NCBI RefSeq assembly: GCF_000150275.1
Contig: NW_002060960.1
Span: forward strand, 889,316-953,315
Length of the DNA stretch: 64,000 nt
DNA from: Trichoplax adhaerens
Taxonomy: Eukaryota > Placozoa > Uniplacotomia > Trichoplacea > Trichoplacidae
Direction: 5' to 3'
How positions within the stretch are numbered: position 1 is the stretch's first letter; each line of letters starts with the position of its first letter. The notes beneath the pieces are model-generated. The model made no database searches. It saw nothing but the letters and a program-made list of their open reading frames with translations, and had not been told where the DNA came from. The position numbers were made by a program, and so were the translations under genes. Of the stretch, positions 1 through 11,700 are shown one piece after another.

Positions 1-1219
1 TTTTGGCGATTACTACGGTAACGGAGTTCAGTTTCGACCGAAAATGAATATTTTTTCACTATCAAGTTATTAACAAAGTGTGATTCGATAGAATTTTACA
101 ATACGGATAAATTATTTAATAGTTCAATACTAGCGATTATATCTACTGGTGTACACGTGTAAGCTTATGGACGTAAATTATTTTAAACTAAGCTTTATTT
201 TTAGTGACAATTATAAATGACTGCTCTATAAATTTTTGTATTATTAGCTGACGCAGTTCTCTTAAAACCAAGTTACAAAGATCGTAAACAGCGCAAATAT
301 ACCAAGCTGGCTTTATTTCAGATGGGCTTCGAAATCTTTTCAATTGAATTTGCACTATCTCTAAATAGTCTCTGTACGCTCGTATATAATTTATACCAAA
401 TAAGTGACAGTTATTTAAAGTTATTTTGTTTTTATCATGGTTTTTTAACGCCCTACAGTGGAGTTTGATCTGTTTCAGGTGCATATGCGTATGCATGCTA
501 TTCTGCTGACGCATTTTGATACTTATTCTCTGCCGTAAAGTTGTTAAAAATTAAATCAGATGTATCTCGCATTATTAAGGTATTTTATCGTCTAGACGAT
601 TGTTCCTATTCTATGATGAGAAAAATGAGATGAATGTAAAAATTTGTTGTTCTCCTGTCCATGCAATGATACGATCGATGCCTGCTGTAGCCTGTGTTGC
701 TACGTACTTATTTATCGTGTTGCAGGCAAAGTAGGATGCATTGCCACATGAATAAATCGTCCAGTGTCTGTAACTTTCTATAGCCCTTGTAATTGCTACC
801 TATATCTGGAGTTGTAGGTACACTGTCACGACTCATCGACCTCCCCAGCTTAACAAAAAGTTAGTTGATTCAATTTTTGTGAAGTTGGGTGGTTGTCTGG
901 TTGAGCAGTCCTTGGTGCTGTAATGACGATGTACCTGTAAATCAATAAATCATCCAGTATACTGTAGCTATCGAGGAACTAACTAATTGATCGAGGCAAA
1001 CCTACTGCAGTGTTGACATTTTCCACTGTTTACTTTGCAGTTTGCAAACCTAGTTTAGCATGACGTAATATTGCATGACCTTATATGGAGAATCCTTCAG
1101 AATTTACTTTTGTTCATCACTAGGCAGAATCATATCGGTTGATAAGTTGATTTGTATAGACTTCAGTAGATAGATTGTGTAATACAGTCTAGTACGATAG
1201 ATTTTCAACCAATGTACGA
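1..1219. other. AT-rich non-coding stretch
   Basis: No convincing gene is seen. The longest open frames (for example 188-514 on the minus strand) are short, AT-driven, have no recognisable domain and no exon partners. The stretch could hold the 5' part of an upstream gene's non-coding sequence, but nothing supports that. Confidence 0.4.
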
Positions 1220-2440
1220 TACTTGGTGCATAGTAAAAATGTACTAAGTAGTTGCATCTAAAGCAAATTGAGAGTTCTAAGTGCTTTCTTTTCTCCATTT
1301 CTGAGGGAGAAATAGAATAGAAGAAAGGTAAGAGCATAGACTGCAATCATGATCATGTTGAAAAAACACCTCTGTAGGTAGGAAAATGCAAATCTACCGA
1401 AGTCGGGGGCCTATTTGCTCAACCAATGTATTGTAGTTTGTGCATTGTAAAAGCGTTATACTAGTTGCATCTACAGCAGCTTGAGAGTTATAAATGCTTT
1501 TGAGGGAGAAATAGAATGGAAGAAGGGTAAGAGCATAGACTGCAATCGTGATGATGTTGAAAAAACACCTCTGTAGGTAGGAAAATGCAAATCTACCGAA
1601 GTCGGGGCCCATTTGCTCAACCAATGTATTGTAGTTTGTGCATTGTAAAAGCGTTATACTAGTTGCATCTATAGCAGCTTGAGAGTTATAAATGCTTTTG
1701 AGGGAGAAATAGAATGGAAGAAGGGTAAGAGCATAGACTGCAATCGTGATGATGTTGAAAAAACACCTCTGTAGGTAGGAAAATGCAAATCTACCGAAGT
1801 CGGGGCCCATTTGCTCAACCAATGTATTGTAGTTTGTGCATTGTAAAAGCGTTATACTAGTAGCATCTACAGCAGCTTAAGAGTTATAAATGCTTTCTTT
1901 TCTCCATTTCTGAGGGAGAAATAGAATAGAAGAAGGGTAAGAGCATAGACTGCAATCATGATCATGTTGAAAAAACACCTCTGTAGGTAGGAAAATGCAA
2001 ATCTACCGAAGTCGGGGGCCTATTTGCTCAACCAATGTATTGTAGTTTGTGCATTGTAAAAGCGTTATACTAGTTGCATCTACAGCAGCTTGAGAGTTAT
2101 AAATGCTTTTGAGGGAGAAATAGAATGGAAGAAGGGTAGGAGCATAGACTGCAATCGTGATGATGTTGAAAAAACACCTCTGTAGGTAGGAAAATGCAAA
2201 TCTACCGAAGTCGGGGGGACCCATTTGCTCAACCAATGTATTGTAGTTTGTGCATTGTGAAAGCGTTATACTAGTTGCATCTACAGCAGCTTAAGAGTTA
2301 TAAATGCTTTCTTTTCTCCATTTCTGAGGGAGAAATAGAATGGAAGAAGGGTAAGAGCATAGACTGCAATCATGATGATGATGAAAAACCACCTCTGTAG
2401 GTAGGAAAATGCAAATCTACCGAAGTAGGGGGCCCATTTG
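1220..2440. repeat. Six-copy satellite with two unit sizes
   Basis: Six head-to-tail copies share the block CACCTCTGTAGGTAGG, seen near 1367, 1567, 1765, 1977, 2174 and 2389. Spacings fall in two classes, about 197 and about 214 bases. The long form carries an extra block near TTTCTCCATTTCTG that the short form lacks. Copies are nearly identical, so the array is young or homogenised. Because the unit is free of stops in one minus-strand frame, repeated open frames of 77-142 codons appear; these are by-products. It ends about 200 bases before the FAM234-like start. Confidence 0.9.
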
Positions 2441-2627
2441 CGTGATAGAGTTAGGGTTAGGATTGATGACGCCCGCTTGAAAGCCACACCTACTCATGCG
2501 CAGAATGATGAATGAATTAGCAGACTATATAAATACCAGTGTTGACTGATGTATTGATTTAAAATCTTTTTTTTTTATTGCCTTGCACGAAGGAAAATCA
2601 AGATCAAGTTTATTCTTAGCAAGGAAG

Positions 2628-5236
2628 ATGTTAAGCTTATCCCCATCGATCGAAGTTGTAAAAGTAGTAGCACCAGTAGAAAGTCATGCAGCTCCACAAG
2701 TTGATCTTGGTATAACAAAGGATAATAAAATGGAAGATACTGAATCAACTCCTAGTCCTAGCAAGAAAGTCCGAAAGCCGTTGGACAATAAATCGAGAGC
2801 ATTATTTAATTTATCCATTTTATTTGCTGCTGCAGCGATCATTGTCTTCATATTTGCTATACCATGTCCATCAGCTAGTGATCGCAGGATATGGTCTACA
2901 AGTATTCATAATTATTCCATCGATTCACCTATTCAACTTTTGCTAACGAACCAAAGTCAAGACTATGTTGTTCTGATGACTGCTAGTCTGAACCACACTT
3001 CGATCCTATCTGACCAAGGTCCTCACCAACAATTGCTAGCATTGAATAGTTCCAACGGACACCAGTTATGGAAATTGGATTTAAACGGCAGCGTGACACT
3101 GTTATTCTGTCCTGAAGGCCATTTACCTCCTACAGATCGAGGTTATCCATTCGATTGCTTAATAGCGACGTCTACAGGCGATATTCTTGCTATTGAAACG
3201 TCGTCGTTAACGGTACTATGGAATCGACGCATCCACGATGTTAGCCATGCTGATTATTGCAACTCTGCAGCTATCATACCTGATGTAGATCAAGATTCTT
3301 TTCAAGACATTATGTTAGCTTGTAATACGTATGAGAATTCGATGTTGAGTAGGTATTGGTTATTCTTATCGGCAACGATGGGAAGTGTTATAAATAGATC
3401 AGTTGCGGTCAAAGACGAACAATTTATCGCCGATTCCCTCATTATCGATCACCGATATAACAATCAAGCCGTTATTTATTTCAGTGTCTTTCTTCGCAAT
3501 ATGTCTAGTCGAGTTTCCTATATGAACGTTAGAGATTTATCCCGTATCCATACTGCTACAGGCAGCAATGATATGAGCACTCAGTTCTTAATTCAAGGTG
3601 GAATGATGAAATGGCCTTCGATTCTCGTCGATCTCGATGGCGATGGTCAGAAAGATATTATAACAACTTTCACTAATGGCACAATTATTGCCACGCTTGG
3701 TGCAACAATGGCTCGATATTGGGTTGTTCACCTCCGTCACTCAAGTATTGTCAAGTAAGTCGAAATCAGGAGGATTTTAATTGATAGTGTAGAAATTGAG
3801 ACGATTATCTCAAGACTTTAGTATCCAATTTGATCAATGACCAAATTCGTCATTTTCAGCTATTAATTATAGAATTAATTATTGACCATTTACTCGAAAG
3901 CACTTTCGATACTGTAGCAAGAGCAAGTCGGTAGCATACGATAGTTTCTATTGTCCAAGACTCTTCGCACTATATTTCACAAGATATTTAGTGGGTAGAT
4001 TTCTCTCTGCATTTTTTGTCTGTAGAGTGACTAAGCTTCTATTCCATCTAAATTGAATATCTGAGCTATACCATTTACTATAACACAAAGAAGTAATCGT
4101 CAATTTTGTTATCCTATTTTTCTCCAATGTAAATGAAAGTTGAGCGTCTATCTTCTCTATATTATTTATCTATATTACATCATTGTTGCGCCCGCTCTTG
4201 AAAACAGAGAAGTGTATTTATTATGCCTTAAAAATATTTTTTTATAATCAAAACAAATTTCTTGATTACTGAAAAAATTTTTATGATCATGGTCAATTAA
4301 GGCTCGACTAATGCCCAAATTTTACAAATCAGCTCATTATTTAGCCAGTAAATTTGTAGAAATTCATTTTTGAAGTGAAATTAATTGTAAGGCTAGTGCC
4401 ATTTTGGTAGCTAAATTAATGATGTTATTTCGTTGGTGTTTTTAGTCTTCCAGCTCCAGGCGATTACAACAACGACATCTATCCGGATATTATGATTAAC
4501 TTCAAGGTCATTAATCAAGACTTGAATGACTATGTCATCATTAATGGCTACAATGGTAAAATTTTATCTGCGGGTGGCGATGAAACGCAATCCCAGTTAA
4601 ATTACATGCCAAGTAACATCATTTCCGTTGCTACATCCAATGAAAGTAGTGATGTATTTATTTACCCAGTAATGTTTTCAGGTATTTATCTAAATGAAAA
4701 TGTTTATCATAACAAGTTTTATTTAACAACTGCAATCATTGACTGAGCGTATTTTGGATTTTTACGATAGATAATATAAAAATATCTAAAAGAAATACTT
4801 GCTTCCCTATTTAGGCAACACAAGTTGCAAAGCCTACTCCGACAATTCGACATGCAGTCAGGCACTGTTGTTGGGTGCTCATAATTTGCAAAATAATTCG
4901 CATTCACCCCTGCTACTGGATACTGTTTTACCTCCTCAAGGAGATGTTATTGAAATGCAATATTCATCAACCGCTGCTGGTTTTGATAAGATTACCAATC
5001 ACTTTTGGATTATAAGCACAATGTCATGGAAAGTTTCCAATGGAATGATGGATAGTTACGTCTTAAGTATATCGAAATCTTCCTTAGATGGCAATTTTAA
5101 GTGTGTGACATCCGATAGTAATTTTGTAGTACCCTCTTGTAGTGTTTCGCTTCAAGTCAATTTTCTAAATGTAACTTCTCAACCTTGGCTATCCTACATG
5201 GGTACTGCTGGTAATGGAATTTATACGCCATACTAG
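2628..5236 (+). CDS. FAM234-like (ITFG3-type) single-pass membrane protein
   Basis: Three exons, 2628-3754, 4446-4681 and 4815-5236, join in frame to 594 codons plus stop. The first ATG of the open exon (2628) is taken as the start. Residues 1 to about 65 are polar and lysine-rich. Then comes one membrane segment (around LFAAAAIIVFIFAIPCP), giving a type II or signal-anchor topology, followed by a large extracellular part with N-glycosylation sequons. The exterior contains FG-GAP/beta-propeller-like repeats with acidic loops of the D-D-G-D type (DLDGDGQKD near 350; DYNNDIYPD at the start of exon 2). A Cys-Pro pair just after the membrane segment and a propeller-like ectodomain are typical of the FAM234A/B family, whose molecular role is poorly known. 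The C-terminal exon ends soon after the last sequon. Paralogue assignment (A or B) is not possible by eye. Confidence 0.75.
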
Positions 5237-7050
5237 TAATTACTGTTTGACATTCTCCTTTGCAAGATATAACTAGAACGCAATAATTGATTACATTACT
5301 ACTGAATTTGATTTGACAACTACTAGTAGATGTAATATCATGCCGCCGTTAACATATTCTGAAGCTGTTTCGGAGCAATGACTGCTCGTCTATGTAACAG
5401 AATAGGTCGCTGTGTGATGTTGTGTAACAATAATATATTATTTATTTATCAATTTTATATCATTATTGCAGCAGGGATTACGACCATGACATTGAATGGA
5501 ACCCCCTGTAAAGTTTTATTGAATTGATTGATTTTAAGTATATGACTCATCGCACCATAATCATTTTAACTCAAGAAGCGTAGCTTCCATCCTGTTCTCG
5601 ATTAAATAGGACTTGAATATTATTGAAGAAATAAATATACGTGTAAATGTTTATTACTGTGTTGCGTACGAATCTCCATTTCAAAAATTTTAAAGTAGAC
5701 TTTTCTTCTAATTTCAATTGATACTGTATCAACTACAAAGATTAGAAAAGTAGCTACCATACTAAATTAAAGTTACTTTTAGGAAATGATTACAATCATA
5801 TTACTGGAGTATTTTCACTTCACTGGACAGATTGACGTCACGATACCGTATAAATTAAAGGGTGAAAATTAGGCGGACTTGCGTCTATTGGCAATAGAAG
5901 AATTCGTTCATTCCTCTATAACATCTATCTGACATGAAAGTGAATGGATGGCACTTTGATTCATTCAATCGATCGTATACATTCGTTGTGGTAATGTTAT
6001 CGCTGATCATGCAGCAATGAGAAACGAACTGGCCTGGAGGATCGGAAGAGAAATACTGCAAATTTTATACCCTACGTTGTTTCAATTTTGCAAATAAACT
6101 ACGATGATGTTGGGATAAAATTAGAATTGTTTACAGTTGAGATTGCAGCAGGAAAGAAATCCATTGGGTAGTTTTGACGTCATGATTATCTGTTGACATT
6201 CACTTCTATCGCTAACTACAGGAAGAGGGGGGCAGATGATTGAACTGTAATCGGAGTTGTCAAGGATATCCATACCTTGAACTACGTTAACCCGCAAAAT
6301 CAGTTTGAAATAAACTACTGTATGACATTTCGGTCTTGAGACCAGGTACTGTAGCGTTCCATTGGTTATTAAATTAAAATGAACTGTATATTGCTGCCAC
6401 AATCTTTGAGTACGCCATTGTAAGACGATAGTTTGGGTATTTATGTATAGAAATAAGGCGTTTGGAATAATTGCAGCCTAAAAATCAGCTGCTCAGAATC
6501 CATTCATATAAATCCTAATTTCTTATTGAAGAAAAAGTTTTGAGTCGGGTTTCTTCCTTCTTTTTGGAAAATTAATTTGCAACGTTCTTGTCAGTACTGT
6601 CCATGTGAAGACAGCAAAGCATGTCACAAGAATATTTATTTCCAGTTCCCTCCCTCGCCCTGTACTAAATAAAAAGAATGGACTGCATTAATCAAGAAGG
6701 ATCACCTCACACAAGCATATCAGTGTCTAGTAATAGAATGAAGTTTTGCAACTTTTTTGTATTGACTTGAGCTAGGGGATCCTTGCAATACTGGTAGACC
6801 ACCAAGTCATTCCTTAATCATGCATTTACCCACTGTTATTTGAAATGAAAACGCGAACTGCCATGTTTGTATGCCAGTCAAAAGGAAAAGTATCGTTATT
6901 AAGGGAGAACCATGTAGGCATGAAATAGTCAAGACTTGTGGTATTTTCTAGTTTATCAAAAAGAATTACGATTGGGTATAATTTTATGAAAATGCTATAA
7001 CGAGATGGCGTCGAATGGATTTCTTTTCAAAGATGTTGAAAAATGATGCC
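5237..7050. other. Intergenic spacer between FAM234-like gene and tRNA
   Basis: Nothing supported is seen. A 93-codon minus-strand frame at 6121-6402 has no recognisable motif, no family resemblance and no partner exon, so I do not call it a gene. Confidence 0.4.
7039..7043 (-). terminator. Pol III T-run after tRNA-Ile(UAU)
   Basis: Five T residues on the transcribed (minus) strand lie about ten bases 3' of the tRNA, the usual length and distance for Pol III termination. Confidence 0.7.
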
Positions 7051-7052
7051 AA

Positions 7053-7151
7053 TGCCCCAGGAGAGGATCGAACTCTCGACCTTTGCATGTCTATGGCGCC
7101 TTCAATACTGCCATATAAGTACAACGCGCTAACCTACTGTGCCACTGGGGC
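7053..7151 (-). tRNA. tRNA-Ile(UAU) with a 25-base intron
   Basis: Read on the minus strand, the 5' end is at 7151 and the discriminator A at 7053. The acceptor stem GCCCCAG pairs perfectly with CTGGGGC. Box A is TGGCACAGTAGG and box B is GTTCGATCC, both good matches to the Pol III consensus. The anticodon stem TTGTA pairs with TGCAA, and the loop reads CTTATA with anticodon TAT, followed by a 25-base intron after position 37, the standard place. The T stem GAGAG/CTCTC is perfect; the D stem has one A-C mismatch. Animal tRNA-Ile(UAU) genes commonly carry an intron here. A run of five T on the transcribed strand (7039-7043) about ten bases downstream fits a Pol III terminator. Confidence 0.93.
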
Positions 7152-7229
7152 ATTACGTTCATCGAAAGTAAAATTTCATTATTTGAATGGATAAAGACTT
7201 GTATTTGCATAGATGCATAAATTATATTA

Positions 7230-7345
7230 TAAATTGTACAGTACAGTACTGTACTGTATTGATGTACTGTACAGTACTGTACAGTTACTGTAAAATAGTA
7301 CTGTACAGTGTACAGTACTGTACTGTACTGTACTGTACAGTATAT
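7230..7345. repeat. Palindromic GTACAGTAC/TACTGTA array, first block
   Basis: Irregular runs of TACAGTAC and its complement GTACTGTA alternate, so almost every segment is its own inverted repeat. This is simple-sequence expansion beside the tRNA. No gene lies in it. Confidence 0.9.
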
Positions 7346-7617
7346 TGAGTATGTTGATGGTCAATTAAAGTAATACTGTGCTCTATAAACCAAATTCTAT
7401 CGTTCACGTTGAGCGATATTTCATTCCATTGATTTCTTGCTAGAACGAACTTTTCATTATTTAGACCTTTCTCAATCTTTGCATGTCCAATTTTACACGA
7501 GTTTTAATCAATTCGCGTGTATTATTCATTTTATTTTAGTTCATCTTATCGTCCTGATCGTTGGTTCCATGAGTAGAGTACAGTATAATAATAGAAATTG
7601 ACAGGAGCGTGTACTGC

Positions 7618-8448
7618 AACTACTGTACTGTACTGTACTGTGTGCAATACTGTATACAGTCTTGCTACAGTGTACAGTAGGATACTGTGTACAGTACTTG
7701 TTACCGTGCCAGCCATTCAGTACTGTACGGCTTTGTCTACTGTATGTGGCTATAGCCACCATGCCAACACCAAGACGGTGCACAGGTGCGGTGTTGTATC
7801 GTGCTACCGTTCCATGTAAAAATAAGCATTTCTACAGCACTGTACAGTACAGTACAGTACAGTCTTGCTACAGTGTACAGTACAGTAGGATCGAATACAT
7901 TTCTACACAGCACTGTAGCGCACTGTACAGTCTTGCTACAGTAGGATCTACAGTAGCACAGTACTGTACTGTACAGTATACAGTACTGTAGTATTTACTG
8001 TAGTCTGGTTACAGTGTACAGTACTGTACTACAGTAGATTGTACTGTACTACTGTACTGTAGACTGTACACTAGACTGTGTGTACTGTACTGTACTGTAC
8101 AGTATTATACTCAGTAGACATCATAAAGGGATTCAACCGAGCCGAACCGGACCGGACCAAACTCAGGCCAACTGTAGTCTGGTTACAGTGTACAGTACTG
8201 TACTGTACTAGACTGTACTAGACTGTACTGTAGACTGTACACGAGACTGTGTGTACTGTACTGTACAGTATTATACTCAGTAGAGATCATAAAGGGATTC
8301 AACCGAGCCAAACCGGACCGGACCAAACTCAGGCCAACTGTATACTGTACACTGTACAGTACAGTACAGTCTTGCTACAGTGTACAGTAAGAACTAGTAC
8401 AGTACTTGGTACCGTACTAGCCCTTCTGTACTGTACGGCTTTGTCTAC
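7618..8448. repeat. Palindromic TACAGTAC array with embedded larger duplications
   Basis: The same motif as at 7.23 kb, now interleaved with longer unique blocks. Two are themselves duplicated. The block at about 8102-8177 (cagtattatactcagtaga onward) recurs at about 8267-8342, an interval near 165 bases. The block at about 7693-7801 (gtacagtacttgttaccgtg onward) recurs, shortened, at about 8398-8488. Open frames of 70-110 codons over this block come from the motif's lack of stops in some frames and are not genes. Confidence 0.88.
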
Positions 8449-8739
8449 GCCAGCAGCAAAACGGTGCACAGGTGCGTTGTTGTATCAGCTCTGACTCACT
8501 GCTAAATCAGTGCAATACAGGAACAGTATGGGCTTGATGTGTTATCCCCAAACACGATACTCCTTTCACTATGGCATTTCAAGCGTCCAAAATTGCAACT
8601 CCGATCCATCGCTTAGGTATCTCTGCCCACCAAGATGGCAATGGATAACATCCATCCAATGGCTTGCATAGGATGAATGAATCCATTCAACATCCACTCC
8701 ATGTAGGGTAGTCTAATTAAGTTAGTCAGTGAGAGAAAG

Positions 8740-11700
8740 ATGAGTTGGTTTTCTACTAGTTCGTTGGATTTTGCCAAGAGTGCCTTTGTTAAGGCACAAC
8801 AACAAATCGATCGCGTGTTAGATATTCAAGATGAAGACTCCACTGGCAATGTCAAGTCGAGTTCTTCCGGCCATCAAAGTAGCAAAATAATAGGTATGCT
8901 TTCAAGTCCAGTGGTTATCCATGGTGATTTTAGGCTATAGCGGCAGAGGCTATGTTTTAAATAGTACAAATGATGTAGCCCATACATGAATTAATGCTTA
9001 TTGTTGGTTATGATCATAGGCCATGATGTCCGTCATGATCGCAAAAGTCAACATCAAGCCAATAAAACTTCCAAGCCAACGTTAACACCATCCACTTCAA
9101 GTAGTAAGATCGCCTTGGATCCAAGCGATATCAATAAACAACGACTGGGTGATGATAATTCATTATGGGATACATATTTAAATGAAGGGACAGACGATTC
9201 TGCACCTTCCACTCCATTGCATAAGTTGGTGGCTAAACCAGCGACAATATCCAACAAATCACTCACTTCTTCTGGGCAAAAGCCATCAACAGGTAAACCA
9301 ACAATCAGTAAGGAAAAGAAAGAGGCGAGTAAACGTGGTGGTGTAAAAGCCCAGGGACAACGGACAATAACTAGTCCAACCAAACGACCAACTAAAACCG
9401 GTCATCAGCTTACCCATAAACGTAATCATTCTAGTAGTAGCATAGATGGAAAGGACAGCGATAGTGCTCAACCGCTTGCCAACAAACAAGTGGATGAAAC
9501 AACAGAAATCGAAGCAATAGCGATCACAGAAAGCGTCCAAGAAAGTCTTCAACAAAAAGATCAACCTCCAATCGATCATAGTCTATTGCCATTGGATACG
9601 ACTGCTCAGCCATTCGACCATAGTCACAAAGTAGATCATCCATTCGATCATAGTCAAAAAGTACAGGAGAGTGTTGTACATCATCCAACCAATTTACAAT
9701 CACTTCAAAGCGATACTGATGATGACAAGATTGAGCCAAGTCAAAGCAACATCGCAAGCATAGAATCCATCAACACCAATGTCAATGAAATGAAACAAGT
9801 TCATTTAGATACGGAAGAACGAGCGTTATCGTCACTTCCAGATCAACAATTCCATATTCAAGATAGTAATGAGTTGCTACCTCCAACAACTTCAGATACA
9901 ACAACAGAGAACGACAAGGTGGATCAATCCCATTCCAGTCATTGCTCTCAAGAGAAGAATACAATTGAGCATCATTCAGACGATGATCATCAAATGGATG
10001 ATGCAAGCAATGATACCCATGAATTGGAATCAGGTTCTGATTGATTGATTGATGATATCTTATCATACAGCAATGGAAATAGAACTTTTTATTTGCATAA
10101 CTACTATTAAATTGATAGGTTTAGCTTGTTAAAGAATATTTCAATACCAGTACTACACCAAATGGAATACTAATGTTGATGTATCATATTCATTCGCCAA
10201 GATATTGGACAATATAGCAATCAACAAGATGCATCGGAATTGAATCAGTCATCCGGAAGCAGCACTTTATCACAACCGACAAATAGTAAATTAACTCAAA
10301 GCCTTAGTCAAGGCGATAATCAATCCAACGATAGTGCTGAAAGCTGTAAAGTTAATCATAATGTAGATGTTAGTGAAATTTCCCAACAAGAAACGATACC
10401 TCAAATAACTGAGAATAGTCAATCAGCAATCCCACTAGAGAAATATGTAGAGAAAGTAGAAAAATTGCAAAAGGTAAATGATGCATCATTTACTTGATTG
10501 TCTCTGTTTTGAAATAGTTGAATACCTCTTCGCATTGTTTTGGGATAACTATTTTAAGCTTTTATCTTATAGCAATTAGATCATTACTATCAGCTAATTG
10601 AAGCAAGAGAAACTAAAATTGTTGTATTAAGTAAGACTAATCATGACCTTGACGAAGCCAATGTCATCTTAAGAAGGTTAACCACAACTATGTTGAATTT
10701 GTATTTCTCCTTCTTTTTGTATAGTAAAGATTTATGACTACGTTATTAATTGAATAGAACATCACCTTATGGATGATACCAAATGAGATAGTGAGTTAAA
10801 GGTGCTCGTTTGTAATCAAGTATCAAATTACTGTTTGTAACTTAGGCAACTTGAACAGGCTGAAATTATGAGAAAAGCAGACGACGACGAAGTTGAGAAA
10901 TTGACACGAGAATTTACAAATAGAATTTCAACATCTGAAGGCAAATTAAAGGACGTTATACGGGTTAGAGATTGAATAATACTGAATATAAGTAATACGC
11001 GCATATACTCGTGTATAGATACATAATTGAATGAGGAATATTGATTTATTCTAGGATCGAGATTTGTTCAAGAAGAAAGTGGCAGAATTGGAAGAAGTTC
11101 TTGCTACACAGTAAATTAAAATAATTTTCTTATTTTTTCGTCACCTTGCATTATTCTTTCTTCGTTATCAGGCCAATGAAAACTTTCATACATCTTATCC
11201 CTAGGTTAGAAAGTCATTCAACTATTTTAGAAGAAAAAGAAAATGAAGTAAGAGAATTGCGAAATGAAGGTACAATATTGGGAAATTCTTTCATGTTGGA
11301 TATCACTTAACGTCTATATGAAATGTGTTGTAACGTTTAAAAACAAGTTAACATACTCGTATTTGCTAAAAATTATAGGGGAACGACTATCTAAGCAGCA
11401 GCTACAAAGTAATAATATTATTAAAAAATTAAGAGCCAAGGAAAAGGAATCTGACTCTGCTCTAATATCATCAAGGTATTTAATTGACAGCGTCACTAAC
11501 TATAAGGTAGATTTAGGACTTATTTTCATCGTTTGTGCATTCTTTGAATTAAAACATAGAGAAAATGTTGCGACGTTGCAGTCTGAATGTGAAAAGTTAC
11601 GCGAATCTCTTAAACAAAAAGATCAGAAGGAAGCCAAATTACAAGGTACCATTTGAATGATTTAAAAATCTATTACAGTGATAGCTATGACTAGTTACGC

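Noticed and set aside
1394-2487. Repeated minus-strand open frames of 68-142 codons
   Set aside because: They exactly follow the satellite units and copy each other. The unit simply lacks stops in one frame; there is no family match and no start context.
6121-6402. 93-codon minus-strand frame
   Set aside because: No domain, no partner exons, no splice signals in phase, and ordinary AT-rich composition.
7541-8494. Overlapping open frames on both strands in the TACAGTAC array
   Set aside because: The translated peptides are only reflections of the motif (tyrosine, valine, threonine and serine repeats) and occur on both strands at once.
9054-10066. Four minus-strand open frames under TMF1 exon 2
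   Set aside because: They are shadows of the low-complexity Ser/Thr/Gln-rich plus-strand exon, which has the family start and matching splice phases.
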